In this document: piece by piece, positions 48,248 through 57,680 of the stretch | Layout: every line of letters begins with the position of its first letter | Numbering within the stretch: position 1 is the stretch's first letter | NCBI GenBank assembly: GCA_018241365.1 | Contig: JAFEDX010000001.1 | Coordinates: 31,354-95,353 of the forward strand | Direction of reading: 5' to 3' | Length of the DNA stretch: 64,000 nt | Origin: Pseudomonadota bacterium | Lineage (GTDB): Bacteria > Pseudomonadota > Gammaproteobacteria > Xanthomonadales > Rhodanobacteraceae | Position numbers and translations under genes: made by a program | Notes under the pieces: model-generated | Seen by the model: the letters and a program-made list of their open reading frames with translations, nothing else | What the model was told of the DNA's origin: nothing | The model's database searches: none

Positions 48248-49480
48248 TCAGTACAACAACCGCGTGCGCACAGTCCCCGGAATCGCCGCCAGCTGTTCGC
48301 GCAACGCTTCCGATTGGGTCTCGGAGGCCGACACGTCGATCACCACGTAACCGATCTTGCCATCGGTCTGCAGGTGCTGGCCGTTGATGTTGACGCCACT
48401 TTGCGAAAACACGTCGTTGATGCGCGACAGCACGCCCGGCACGTTGTGGTGGATGTGCAGCAGGCGGCTGCTGCCAGGGTGTTCGGGCAGCGACACTTCG
48501 GGGAAATTCACCGCCGACAGGGTGGAGCCGTTGTCGCTGTAGCGCACCAGCTTGGCAGCGACTTCGGTGCCGATGTTGAGTTGCGCTTCCTGGGTGCTGC
48601 CGCCGACGTGCGGGGTCAGGATCACGTTGTCGAATTCGCGCAACGGCGAGGCGAATTCCTCGTCGCGGCTCTTGGGTTCCTTCGGGAACACGTCTACTGC
48701 CGCGCCCGCAAGTTGCCCGCTCTTCAGGGCCGCCGCCAAAGCGTCGATATCCACCACGTTGCCGCGCGAGGCATTGATGAGCATGGCGCCGTGGCGGATG
48801 CGCGCGATCTGCGCCGCGCCTAGCATGCCGGCGGTCTGCGGGGTCGCCGGCACATGCAGGGTCACGATGTCCGAGCGTGCCAGCAGGTCGTCGAGATCGC
48901 GCGCCGCTGACGCGTTGCCGAGCGCCAGCTTGGCTTCGATGTCATGGTAGATCACGTGCATGCCCAGCGCTTCGGCCAGCACGCCGACCTGGGTGCCGAT
49001 GTGGCCATAGCCGACGATGCCGAGCGTCTTGCCGCGTACCTCGAAGCTGCCGTCGGCGGACTTGGACCAGCCGCCGCGATGGCATTCGGCGTTGCGTTCG
49101 GGCACGCGCCGCATCAGCAGGATCGCCTCGGCGATCACCAGCTCCGCGACGCTGCGCGTGTTGGAATAGGGCGCGTTGAATACCGGAACGGCGCGATCAT
49201 GCGCCTGGTCGAGATCGACCTGGTTGGTGCCGATGCAAAAACAGCCGACCGCCAGCAGGCGGCGCGCCTGCACGATCGCTTCGGCATCGAGCTGGGTGCG
49301 CGAACGCAGGCCCACGATGTGCGCGTCGGCGATGGCCTTGAACAGTTCGTCACGCGGCAGCGCCTTGTCATGATGTTCGATCCAGGTGTACCCGGCGTCG
49401 TGGAAAACCTCGATGGCACTCTGGTGGATGCCCTCCAGCAAGACGATCTTGATGTCCTTCTTGGGAAACGAGGTTTTCAT
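48248..49480 (-). CDS. serA: D-3-phosphoglycerate dehydrogenase
   Basis: 410 residues, the same length as E. coli SerA, starting MKTSFPKKDIKIVLLEGIH. NAD-binding GYGHIGTQVGVLAEALGM, catalytic Arg in LINASRGNVVDI, and His in LTPHVGGSTQEAQ are present; a C-terminal ACT domain (about 338-410, HIHHNVPGVLSRINDVFSQSGVNING) predicts feedback inhibition by serine. First step of serine synthesis. A seven-codon upstream extension would need a TTG start. Monocistronic. Confidence 0.96.
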   Translation of the reverse strand: MKTSFPKKDIKIVLLEGIHQSAIEVFHDAGYTWIEHHDKALPRDELFKAIADAHIVGLRSRTQLDAEAIVQARRLLAVGCFCIGTNQVDLDQAHDRAVPVFNAPYSNTRSVAELVIAEAILLMRRVPERNAECHRGGWSKSADGSFEVRGKTLGIVGYGHIGTQVGVLAEALGMHVIYHDIEAKLALGNASAARDLDDLLARSDIVTLHVPATPQTAGMLGAAQIARIRHGAMLINASRGNVVDIDALAAALKSGQLAGAAVDVFPKEPKSRDEEFASPLREFDNVILTPHVGGSTQEAQLNIGTEVAAKLVRYSDNGSTLSAVNFPEVSLPEHPGSSRLLHIHHNVPGVLSRINDVFSQSGVNINGQHLQTDGKIGYVVIDVSASETQSEALREQLAAIPGTVRTRLLY

Positions 49481-49554
49481 GTGCGGGCTGCGCTGCGTCA
49501 ACGGGACGGGAATGCTAGGCTAACCGGATTCATCGTTCCGACGAAATGCCCTGA

Positions 49555-50523
49555 ATGGATATGCATGGCGAGCGCCGCACGCTGTACCCGGACGTCGAGC
49601 CGTTCGACAGCGGCCGGTTGCCGGTTTCCGGATTGCACACCCTGTACTACGAACAGTGCGGCAATCCGCACGGGAAACCGGTCGTGTTCCTGCACGGCGG
49701 TCCCGGTGCCGGCTGCAACCCGAAGTGCCGGCGCTTCTTCGATCCGACGGTGTACCGGATCGTGCTGTTCGACCAGCGCGGCTGCGGGCGCTCCACGCCG
49801 CACGCCGAGTTGCGCGAGAACACCACCTGGGACCTGGTCACCGACATCGAACGCCTGCGCGCGCACCTGCGGATCGAGCGCTGGCAGGTGTTCGGCGGCT
49901 CGTGGGGCTCGACGCTGGCGCTGGCGTACGCGGAAACGCACCCGGAACGGGTCACCGAACTCGTGCTGCGCGGCATTTTCATGCTGCGGCAGCAGGAGCT
50001 GCAATGGTTCTACCAGCGCGGCTGCGACATGCTGTATCCGGATGCGTGGGAAAAGTACCTCGCCGCGATCCCCGTGGCCGAGCACGATGATTTGATCATG
50101 GCGTACCACAAACGCCTGGTTTCGAACGACCCGGCGGTGCGCCTGGCCGCCGCGCGCGCGTGGTCGGTGTGGGAAGCCTCGACCAGTTTCCTGCTGCAGA
50201 ACGAAGCCTACGTCGCAGCGAGTGCCAGTGATGAATTCGCACTGGCGTTCGCGGGTATCGAGAACCACTACTTCGTGAACCGCGGGTTTTTCGAACACGA
50301 CGACCAGTTGTTGCGCAACGCGCAGCGCCTGCGCGGCATCCCCGCGGTGATCGTGCAGGGGCGCTACGACGTGGTGTGCCCGGCGCGCAGCGCGTGGGAC
50401 CTGCACCGCGCGTGGCCGCAGGCGGAACTGCGCATCGTGCCGGATGCGGGTCACTCGGCGTTCGAGCCGGGCAACGTGCACGAACTGGTTGGCGCCACCG
50501 ACAGGTTCGGCGGGCGCGCCTGA
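49555..50523 (+). CDS. pip: Prolyl aminopeptidase (proline iminopeptidase)
   Basis: 322 residues, alpha/beta-hydrolase, peptidase family S33. HGGPGAG oxyanion segment, DQRGCGRSTPH, nucleophile Ser116 in GGSWGSTLAL, Asp in GRYDVVCP and His in DAGHSAFEPG complete the triad. No signal peptide, so cytoplasmic. Removes N-terminal proline from peptides. Divergent from serA. Confidence 0.95.
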   Translation: MDMHGERRTLYPDVEPFDSGRLPVSGLHTLYYEQCGNPHGKPVVFLHGGPGAGCNPKCRRFFDPTVYRIVLFDQRGCGRSTPHAELRENTTWDLVTDIERLRAHLRIERWQVFGGSWGSTLALAYAETHPERVTELVLRGIFMLRQQELQWFYQRGCDMLYPDAWEKYLAAIPVAEHDDLIMAYHKRLVSNDPAVRLAAARAWSVWEASTSFLLQNEAYVAASASDEFALAFAGIENHYFVNRGFFEHDDQLLRNAQRLRGIPAVIVQGRYDVVCPARSAWDLHRAWPQAELRIVPDAGHSAFEPGNVHELVGATDRFGGRA

Positions 50524-50546
50524 CGCAGCGCCCCGGACCCCGGCCG

Positions 50547-52826
50547 CTATTGGCGCGGCCGCAGCAGCGAGCCGAACGTGAGGTACCACGCGTTGGCGTG
50601 GTCGCTGGCGTGGCCAAAGCCGAGGAACAACGGACCCAGCGGCGTATTGACGCCGCCGAATACGCTGCCGGCGTAGATCAGGTCGTTGAAGCCGACGTCG
50701 CTGCGGTCGTTCCAGACGTTGCCGGCTTCGACGCTGGCGCCGAGGTACAGCGGTACGCCGAAGACTTCGCGCAGGCTGCCGCCCATCCGCCGATACGCGA
50801 CGGCGCGCGCAAGCGCGCTCTGGTCGCCGATCAGCGAGTTTTCCGCGTGCCCGGAAAGATTGAGGAAGCCGCCCAGGAAATCGACGGGTTCCAGCGATTG
50901 CTCGAAACGCGAATTGCCTTGTGAGCTAGAAGCGCGCAGCCCCAGCAGCACGGTGTAGCGCTTGAATGGGCCATAGCCCCAGTTGATCGCCCAGTCGCCG
51001 GTCAGTCGCGCCACCCCGCCGTGCGATTCGCCGCCGAGGAAATTGCGGTAGGCCTCGTAATCAAGGTGCACGCGGGCGCCGTGGGTCGGGAAGTTCACGT
51101 TGTCCAGGGTGTCCCAGGTCGTGCTGACGCGCACGCTGGTCCAGTTGGACCCCTGGTCCGGGAAGATGTGCGGATCGCCGATCACGAGGGAGGCGAAATC
51201 GTAGCCGCCTGCCAAACGCACCGCCACGTTCCACTGCGGCACCGGCGACCAGCCGGCTTCCACGCCGAGGTGGGTGCGGTGGAAGCGGTATTCGGCGATC
51301 TCCTTGTTGTCCGAGAAGATGGGCACGCTGTCGTTGCGCAACACGAAGTCCGGCTGCAGGTAGCCATGGTCGAAGTCGCCGAAGGGCTGGTAGAAGCGCG
51401 AGTAGAGGCCGGTGGTGCGCCCCAGCCACACGCCGTTGGTCCAGCGTGCGTTGGAATGGTTCAGGCCGGTGGCGGTGACCTCCGCGGAAACCACGTAGTT
51501 GGCGCGCCCGGAGAAGTCATCGCTCAGCTGGAAACCGAATTTGCCGTACAGCGGACCCCAGGGCTTGTCCTCCGGAATGATCTCGATGCCGCGCTGGCCG
51601 TCCTGCTCCGCCGGGCGCCAGCCCAGCAGGGCATAGTCGCCGCTGCCGTACAGGTTCGAAACCTGCTGCTCCACCTCGGGTACGTCGAGGGGCTTGCCGA
51701 CATCGGCGGCGAGATGCTTGCCGATGACGCGTTGGTCGTCCGGGTTGGCATCGAGCACGTGCACGAATGCGACCAGACCCGGGTCGAAGGCCTGGACGCG
51801 ATGCGCCGCGCGCCACGCCGTCCACTGCGCGGGGTTTTCGCTGAAGCGCTTGAGTTCCGGCAGCGCCGCTTCTGCGGCCTGTTCGCCGATCCGGATGGCG
51901 CTTGCGGCGTCGCCGAAGTCGGCGGCGCTGATGCCGTTGAGCCTGGGGGTGATCAGCAGGTCGTTCGGTCCGAGCGAACGCAATTGCCGTTCGGTGCTTT
52001 CCAGCGTCGCCACGCCCAGCATCTGGTTCATCACGGCGAGCGGATTGGTCATGCTGTCTTCGTCGGCCAACGGCGTGCCGACGTTCACCACGATCAAGCG
52101 GGTCGCGCCCATCTTGCGCGCGACGTCCACCGGCACGTTGTCGAGGATGCCGCCGTCGACCAGCAGCTGGCCGTCGTAGCGGGTGGGCGCGAAGGCTCCC
52201 GGCACCGACATGCTGGCGCGCACGGCCAGGGGCAGGTTGCCGTGGTCGAGGATCACCGGCTGCCCGTTGCCGAGATTGGCGGCGACCGCGTGGAAGGGAA
52301 TCTGAAGATGGTTGAAGTCCTCGACGTGCCAGGCCGGCAACAGCAGCCGGCGCAGCAGCATCAGCAATTTCTGGCCCTGCACCAACCCGGCCGGCATCAC
52401 GATCCTGCCGTCCCTGAACCCGATCTCGAAATTGAGCAGGTAGCGGAAATCCTCGTTCTTGCGCCGCATCGGCAGTTCGGCGCGCGGCGGGTCGTCGTTG
52501 AACAGGTCCTTCCAGTTGATGCCGTCCATGATCTTGCGCATTTCTTCAGGCGTATAGCCGACCGCGTACAGAGAACCCACGATCGCGCCCATGCTGGTGC
52601 CGGAAATCACGCAGATCGGGATGTGCTCGCGCTCCAGCACTTCCAGCACGCCGATGTGCGCCGCGCCGCGCGCGCCGCCGCCGCCGAGCACGAGGCCGAT
52701 GCAGTCCTTGCGTGCCGGTGGAGGGGTGGCGGGTGTCGCGGCATGGGCGGCCGTCGAGGCGGCCGCGGAAATTGCCAACAGTGCGGACAGCAGGCCGGCG
52801 TGCAGGCACGGGACGCGGTGCGGCAT
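50547..52826 (-). CDS. Patatin-like phospholipase with outer-membrane barrel (type Vd autotransporter, PlpD-like)
   Basis: 759 residues. Signal peptide (1-29); patatin domain (about 40-330) with oxyanion GGGGARG (48-54), nucleophile Ser78 in GTSMG and catalytic Asp in LVDGGILDNVP; then a POTRA-like linker (about 360-430) and a C-terminal 16-strand Omp85-type barrel ending in AWYLTFGSLLRPRQ. This is the architecture of PlpD of Pseudomonas aeruginosa. It should hydrolyse phospholipids or lysophospholipids at the surface or outside the cell. Converges on pip. Confidence 0.9.
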   Translation of the reverse strand: MPHRVPCLHAGLLSALLAISAAASTAAHAATPATPPPARKDCIGLVLGGGGARGAAHIGVLEVLEREHIPICVISGTSMGAIVGSLYAVGYTPEEMRKIMDGINWKDLFNDDPPRAELPMRRKNEDFRYLLNFEIGFRDGRIVMPAGLVQGQKLLMLLRRLLLPAWHVEDFNHLQIPFHAVAANLGNGQPVILDHGNLPLAVRASMSVPGAFAPTRYDGQLLVDGGILDNVPVDVARKMGATRLIVVNVGTPLADEDSMTNPLAVMNQMLGVATLESTERQLRSLGPNDLLITPRLNGISAADFGDAASAIRIGEQAAEAALPELKRFSENPAQWTAWRAAHRVQAFDPGLVAFVHVLDANPDDQRVIGKHLAADVGKPLDVPEVEQQVSNLYGSGDYALLGWRPAEQDGQRGIEIIPEDKPWGPLYGKFGFQLSDDFSGRANYVVSAEVTATGLNHSNARWTNGVWLGRTTGLYSRFYQPFGDFDHGYLQPDFVLRNDSVPIFSDNKEIAEYRFHRTHLGVEAGWSPVPQWNVAVRLAGGYDFASLVIGDPHIFPDQGSNWTSVRVSTTWDTLDNVNFPTHGARVHLDYEAYRNFLGGESHGGVARLTGDWAINWGYGPFKRYTVLLGLRASSSQGNSRFEQSLEPVDFLGGFLNLSGHAENSLIGDQSALARAVAYRRMGGSLREVFGVPLYLGASVEAGNVWNDRSDVGFNDLIYAGSVFGGVNTPLGPLFLGFGHASDHANAWYLTFGSLLRPRQ

Positions 52827-52945
52827 GGAGGTTTCCCCGATGGAACTGGCGCCGATGTTAGTGCAGGCGTGCGGCCTATGCGAAGCGCGCGGCGAAGCGA
52901 CTCGCTGCGACGATCTCCGATGGATGCGCGGAACATCGGGTTCCG

Positions 52946-54997
52946 TCAGTCTTCCTCCACCTTCGGCTTCCAGGCGTCGGTGAGCTGCTTCTGCACCTGC
53001 GGCGGCACCGGGTCGTAGTGCGAGAGCTCCATTGCGAAGCGGCCTTCGCCGCCGGTGAGCGAGCGCAACTCGGTCTGGTAATCGACCACTTCGGCCAGCG
53101 GCGCCTGTGCCTTCACGACCAGCACGCCGCCGCGCAGCGAATCCGTGCCGCTGATGCGTGCGCGTTTCGACGCCAGCCCGCCGGTGACGTCGCCCATGTA
53201 TTGCTCGGGCACGTTGACGTCGAGGTTGACGATAGGTTCCAGCACGATCGGCCTGGCTTTCGCCACCGCGTCGAGGAATGCCTTCTTGCCGGCCGACACG
53301 AACGCGACTTCCTTGGAATCGACCGGGTGGTACTTGCCGTCGTACACCACCACCCGTACGTCCTGCATCGGGTAGCCCGCGACCGCTCCGTGTTCCAGCA
53401 CCTGGCGCACGCCCTTCTCGATCGCGGGAATGAACTGGTTGGGGATCACGCCGCCCTTGCTGTCGTCGCGGAACTCGAAGCCGCCGCCGCGCGGCAGCGG
53501 CTCAACGCGCAGGTACACCTCGCCGAACTGGCCGGCGCCACCGGTCTGCTTCTTGTGACGGTGGTGGCCTTCGGCCGCAGTAGCTATCGTTTCGCGGTAC
53601 GCGATGCGCGGCGGATGGGTGACGACCTCGACGCCGTATTTGTCCTGCATGCGCGCCAGCGTGAGTTTCAGGTGCAGGTCGGACAGCCCGCGCACCACGG
53701 TTTCGTTGAGTTCCTTGTTGTGTTCGACGCCGAGGCAGGGATCTTCTTCCGCGAGTTTCGCCAGCGCCGTCGCGAGCTTCTGGTCCTGGCCCTTGTGCCT
53801 GGGTTCCAGCGCGAGTCCGAACATCGACAGCGGGTAATCGAGCGGTTGCAGGCGGATCAGGTCCTCGTCGTGCGAGTCGTGCAGCACCGCATCGAAATGG
53901 ATTTCCTCGACCTTGGCGACGCCGGCGATGTCGCCCGGGATCGCGCTGTCGATTTCCGGATGCTCCCTGCCCTGCAGGCGGAACAGGTGCCCGACCTTGA
54001 ACGGTTTCTTGCCATCGTCGATGAACAGTTGCGAATCCTTCCTGACCGTGCCCTGCCACACGCGGAACACCGCGAGCTTGCCGACGAACGGATCGTTGAT
54101 GATCTTGAATACGTCGGCGATCACGTGCGCACCGGGGTCGGGCTTGGCTTCGATCGGCTTGGCGTCGGCGCCGGTCCCCTTCACGAAGGGCGGCGGATTG
54201 GCTTCGCCGGGATGCGGCAGCAGCTTCTGCGCGACCTGCAGCCACTCCGCAACGCCCGCGCCGGTGCGCGCGGAGGTGAAGCAGATCGGCACCAGGTGGC
54301 CGTCGCGCAGGCACTGTTCGAACGCGGCGTGCAGGTCTTCCGGCGACAGTTGTTCTTCGCCGCTTTCGAGATAGCGGCCCATCAGGCGTTCGTTGACCTC
54401 GACCACCTGGTCGAGGATGCGCTGGTGGGCGTCGGCGACCGGCCCGAGGTCACTGTCGCCGGCGTGCGCGAAGAAGCAGTCCACGACCTTCGCGCCGTGC
54501 TCCGCCGGCAGGTTCACCGGCAGGCATTCCGCGCCGAACTCGTCGCGCAGTTCCTCGACGACGCCGGCGAGGTCGAGCCCTTCCATGTCGATGCGGTTGA
54601 CGATGAGCATGCGCGCGAGACGGCGTTCCTTTGCGTAATGCATCAGCCGGCGCGTGCCGTGCTCGACGCCGTTGGCGGCATTCACCACCACAGCGCAGGT
54701 TTCGACCGCGGCGAGCGCCGCCAAGGCTTCGCCGCGGAAATCCGCGTAGCCGGCGGTGTCGATCAGGTTGAGGTGGCAGCCGGCCGTGTCCACCGAGGCG
54801 ATCGCGGAGTGGATCGAGTGCCCGCGTTCCTTTTCCTGCCCATCGAAATCGGACACGGTGTTGCCGCGTTCGACCGTGCCCGCGGCCTGGATCGCGCCCC
54901 CGGCGTGCAGCAGGGCTTCGAACAGGCTGGTCTTGCCGGCGCCGGCGTGGCCCGCGAGGGCCACGTTGCGTATGTCTCCGGTGGTGTAGGCACTCAT
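52946..54997 (-). CDS. Elongation factor G-like GTPase
   Basis: 683 residues. G domain with G1 GHAGAGKTSLFEALL, G3 DTAGYADF and NRID; domains II-V follow (GQFGEVYLRVEPL, AGYPMQDVRVVVYDGKYHPVDS, GDVTGGLASKRARISG). It is clearly shorter and more divergent than a housekeeping EF-G and lacks its usual str-operon neighbours, so I call it EF-G-like (EF-G2 class). Function in the cell is unproven; relatives lack or have weak translocase activity. Start at 54997 (MSAYTTGDIRN); upstream open frame not family-like. Confidence 0.9.
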   Translation of the reverse strand: MSAYTTGDIRNVALAGHAGAGKTSLFEALLHAGGAIQAAGTVERGNTVSDFDGQEKERGHSIHSAIASVDTAGCHLNLIDTAGYADFRGEALAALAAVETCAVVVNAANGVEHGTRRLMHYAKERRLARMLIVNRIDMEGLDLAGVVEELRDEFGAECLPVNLPAEHGAKVVDCFFAHAGDSDLGPVADAHQRILDQVVEVNERLMGRYLESGEEQLSPEDLHAAFEQCLRDGHLVPICFTSARTGAGVAEWLQVAQKLLPHPGEANPPPFVKGTGADAKPIEAKPDPGAHVIADVFKIINDPFVGKLAVFRVWQGTVRKDSQLFIDDGKKPFKVGHLFRLQGREHPEIDSAIPGDIAGVAKVEEIHFDAVLHDSHDEDLIRLQPLDYPLSMFGLALEPRHKGQDQKLATALAKLAEEDPCLGVEHNKELNETVVRGLSDLHLKLTLARMQDKYGVEVVTHPPRIAYRETIATAAEGHHRHKKQTGGAGQFGEVYLRVEPLPRGGGFEFRDDSKGGVIPNQFIPAIEKGVRQVLEHGAVAGYPMQDVRVVVYDGKYHPVDSKEVAFVSAGKKAFLDAVAKARPIVLEPIVNLDVNVPEQYMGDVTGGLASKRARISGTDSLRGGVLVVKAQAPLAEVVDYQTELRSLTGGEGRFAMELSHYDPVPPQVQKQLTDAWKPKVEED

Positions 54998-55191
54998 GCG
55001 GGCCTCGTTTTTCCGATGACAGTGGTTGGATGACCTTGCGCCCAAACCGGCAACGGGTCAAGTTCCGTGGAACCGGCGCCGGCACCGAGGGTCACAATCC
55101 CGTTCGCCCCGCGTGGACGGCGCGCCGCGTGGGCGTGGCTGGCGCTTCCCCTAAACTCCCCCTGCGCGCTTTGCGCACACCGGCTGATCGC

Positions 55192-56061
55192 ATGCCACGC
55201 AACGAAGCACAGGAAAGGCTGGAACCGCTGCCCGGTGATCCGGGCACGGGGCCTGCCGCGAATGCGGCCATCCCCGATCTGCCCTACGTGCGCCTCACCC
55301 AGCGTGGCCGCCCGCCGCGCGAGCGGCGCTCGTTGTGGACACTCTTGGCGCTGGTGCTGCTGGGCCACGTGTTGCTGGCCTGGCTGGCGTACCTCATTCT
55401 CAGGCCTGCGCCGTACGGTCACGCCGAGGGCGGTGCATTCGTGGTGACACTGGTCGAGCCGTCCCCGGAATTGCCGCCACCGCCACCGCTCGTGCCGCCG
55501 CCACCGTTGCCGGGGCAACCACCGCCGCCGCTGGTGCATCGTGAAGCCCCGGCGCCGGGAGCGATCACGGCGACCCTCGAAGGCGTCAAGGCGCCACGGC
55601 TCGATCTCTACGACTCGAATGGCCAGATCCGCTTGTCGTCGGGCGCCTCGAAACAATCCATTCCCGCACCGGCCTACAGCGCGCCCGCGTTGCAGGGCTC
55701 GCAGATCTACAGCGGCAAGTCGCCGGTTCCGTACAAGCCTACGGAATTCAACAAGGACTGGGCGCCGGATCATGAAAGCCTGGGCGCGAAGACCATCGGG
55801 CGCGCGTACAACAAGGCGGTCGAGAAGACCACGGCGGTGAAAACCGTGCACCTGCCTGGCGGGCTCAAGGTGAAGTGTGGCATCTCGCCGCTGCTGCTCA
55901 TGGCTGGGTGCCAGTCTTCGCCGCCGCCGTCGGCGCCACCGGACGAGCTGGAAAACGACGTGCGCCTCTCGATGCCGCCGCCCACAACGCTGACCGGGAA
56001 AAAGGTGCCGCTGCCGTCGTCGGCGTCCAGCGTGCCGCCGCCGGCATCGGGCGTGCCGTAA
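55192..56061 (+). CDS. Proline-rich single-pass membrane protein, unknown function
   Basis: 289 residues by the start at 55192 (MPRNEAQERL). A cytoplasmic N-terminus, one hydrophobic helix (48-70), then a proline-rich stretch (93-113) and a periplasmic part with LKVKCGISPLLLMAGCQSSPPPS; two Cys could pair. The plan (short N-terminus, one helix, Pro-rich spacer) recalls TonB, but no TonB C-terminal domain is visible. No strong Shine-Dalgarno; earlier in-frame starts exist. Divergent from the EF-G-like gene. Not recognised. Confidence 0.6.
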   Translation: MPRNEAQERLEPLPGDPGTGPAANAAIPDLPYVRLTQRGRPPRERRSLWTLLALVLLGHVLLAWLAYLILRPAPYGHAEGGAFVVTLVEPSPELPPPPPLVPPPPLPGQPPPPLVHREAPAPGAITATLEGVKAPRLDLYDSNGQIRLSSGASKQSIPAPAYSAPALQGSQIYSGKSPVPYKPTEFNKDWAPDHESLGAKTIGRAYNKAVEKTTAVKTVHLPGGLKVKCGISPLLLMAGCQSSPPPSAPPDELENDVRLSMPPPTTLTGKKVPLPSSASSVPPPASGVP

Positions 56062-56084
56062 CCCATCACCGCCGCCTCGACTCC

Positions 56085-56109
56085 GTAGGAGCCTGCTTGC
56101 AGGCGATTG
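56085..56109 (+). repeat. GTAG-headed REP palindrome
   Basis: GTAGGAGCCTGCTTGCAGGC with perfect GCCTGC/GCAGGC stem; located at the convergent end of two genes, where it may act as an mRNA-end hairpin. Confidence 0.65.
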
Positions 56110-56118
56110 CCGCGCCAT

Positions 56119-56763
56119 TCAAACGTTGTCTTGATCCAGTTCGTTGTGGATCAGCACCACGCACTGCGAGGCAAACAGCATCACCGGGCCTACGCTGATT
56201 TTTTCGGCGCCCAATCGTTCCAGGCTGTGGAGACTCTTTTTCGGCATCGGCAGGTGGTCGGTCAAAAGGAAACACGGGTTGCCGGTGAAGGTCTTGCCGC
56301 GGATCGGCGTGCCCTTCCGGTCCAGCACGAACAACGGGTGATCGCAGGCCAGTTCCTGCACCAGCTTTTCGTAGCTGAGCGTGCGCACGCTGATGCCCGG
56401 CTCGACCTGGCGCCTTTCTTCCTTGCCCATGCCGGCCGACGCATCCAACGCGTGGGCAATTTTGCCGAGCAACGCCTGTTCGTAGAAACCGCCGAGGTCG
56501 CGCAAGTCGTTCGAGTCGAAGCTGAGCGTGCGCGAATAATCCGGGCTGCTTTCCAGCACCAGATGCACCGCGACATCGGGCCGGTGGGATTGCGCCACGA
56601 ACAGCGCGTTCATCAGCGTGTGCGCGAGAATTTCGGTGTGCGCTTGCTGGCCGACTTCAGCCAGCAAGTCGCGTCCGGTGGTCGGCGCCGCTCTGGCCCT
56701 GAGCACGAACACGCGGGTCGCCTTGTTTTGCGCGGCAACCGGAACGTCGTCGTCGCTCACCAT
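56119..56763 (-). CDS. TrmY-like (COG1901) SPOUT pseudouridine N1-methyltransferase
   Basis: 214 residues. The segment VHLVLESSPDYSRTLSFDSNDLRDLGGFYEQALLGKI is given by its landmarks VLESSPDYSRTL and LRDLGGFYEQ; the C-terminal SPOUT knot has PCFLLTDHLPMP and ISVGPVMLFASQCVVLIHNELD. These match TrmY, which in archaea makes m1-pseudouridine at tRNA position 54. Bacterial homologues exist but their target is unclear, because bacterial tRNAs carry m5U54. The ATG at 56763 lies inside the end of the pseudouridine synthase gene (GTG three bases on also possible), so the two are coupled. Confidence 0.75.
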   Translation of the reverse strand: MVSDDDVPVAAQNKATRVFVLRARAAPTTGRDLLAEVGQQAHTEILAHTLMNALFVAQSHRPDVAVHLVLESSPDYSRTLSFDSNDLRDLGGFYEQALLGKIAHALDASAGMGKEERRQVEPGISVRTLSYEKLVQELACDHPLFVLDRKGTPIRGKTFTGNPCFLLTDHLPMPKKSLHSLERLGAEKISVGPVMLFASQCVVLIHNELDQDNV

Positions 56764-57470
56764 TGCGTCCGCTCCGGCAGCAAGCCGCGCAATTCCAGTT
56801 CGGTGAGGTTGCGCCATTGTCCGACCTTCAGCGCACCGAGTTTGATGTTCTCGATGCGCACGCGGCGCAGTTGGGTGACGCGGTAGCCGAAGGCTTCCGC
56901 CATCAGGCGGATTTGCCGGTTCAGGCCTTGCGTGAGCACGATGCGGAAGCCGAACTTGGCGATGCGCGTGGGTTTGCACGGCATCGTCATTTGCCCGTGC
57001 ACGCGCACGCCGCGCCCCATGCCGGCGAGGAACGCCGGCGTCACCGGCTTGTCCACGCCGACCAGGTATTCCTTTTCGTGCGCGTTTTCGGAACGCAGGA
57101 TTTCGTTGACGATGTCGCCGTTGCTGGTGAGCAGGATCAAGCCTTCGGAATCCTTGTCCAGACGCCCGATCGGAAATATGCGTTCACGATGGTCGACGAA
57201 ATCGACGATGTTGCCCTTGACGTCGTGCTCGGTCGTGCAGGTGATGCCGACCGGCTTGTACAACGCGATATAGACGTGCCGGCGCCCCGGTGCGGCATTG
57301 CGGCGCACGGGCAACGGCTGGCCGTCGATCAAGACTTCGTCGCCGTCTTCCACCTGGCTGCCGATGCCGCCGGGTTTGCCATTGATGGCGACGCGTTTTG
57401 CGGCAATCAACCGGTCCGCCTCGCGCCGGGAACAGAAGCCGGTTTCGGCGATGTGCTTGTTCAGGCGCAC
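56757..57470 (-). CDS. RluF-like pseudouridine synthase (RsuA family)
   Basis: 237 residues from a GTG at 57470 (RLNKHIAETGFCSRREADRLI). N-terminal S4 domain, then catalytic FPIGRLDKDSEGLILLT with the active Asp, HEKEYLV, and LTQGLNRQIRLMAEAFGYRV. Closest pattern is RluF, which modifies 23S rRNA U2604 and, in E. coli, U35 of tRNA-Tyr. Immediately followed, with overlap, by the TrmY-like methyltransferase, suggesting successive modification of one uridine. Confidence 0.88.
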   Translation of the reverse strand: MRLNKHIAETGFCSRREADRLIAAKRVAINGKPGGIGSQVEDGDEVLIDGQPLPVRRNAAPGRRHVYIALYKPVGITCTTEHDVKGNIVDFVDHRERIFPIGRLDKDSEGLILLTSNGDIVNEILRSENAHEKEYLVGVDKPVTPAFLAGMGRGVRVHGQMTMPCKPTRIAKFGFRIVLTQGLNRQIRLMAEAFGYRVTQLRRVRIENIKLGALKVGQWRNLTELELRGLLPERTQW

Positions 57471-57680
57471 GGGTTCAGGGCGTCACGGCCAACACGACGG
57501 GGCCAATCACGATGGTCCATTTCATGCGCGAAGTTCCGTGCGTGACGGCAAAGAATGGAAGATGCGACGGTGGAATGTTAGCAGCCGGCGGCATTCCCGA
57601 TGCCTCAGGTCCAGTGTGCCGGATGCGATTCCGGCGTGCATGCCTGCATGTTGCGCGCGACGTGTTGTTAGAATCACTGG

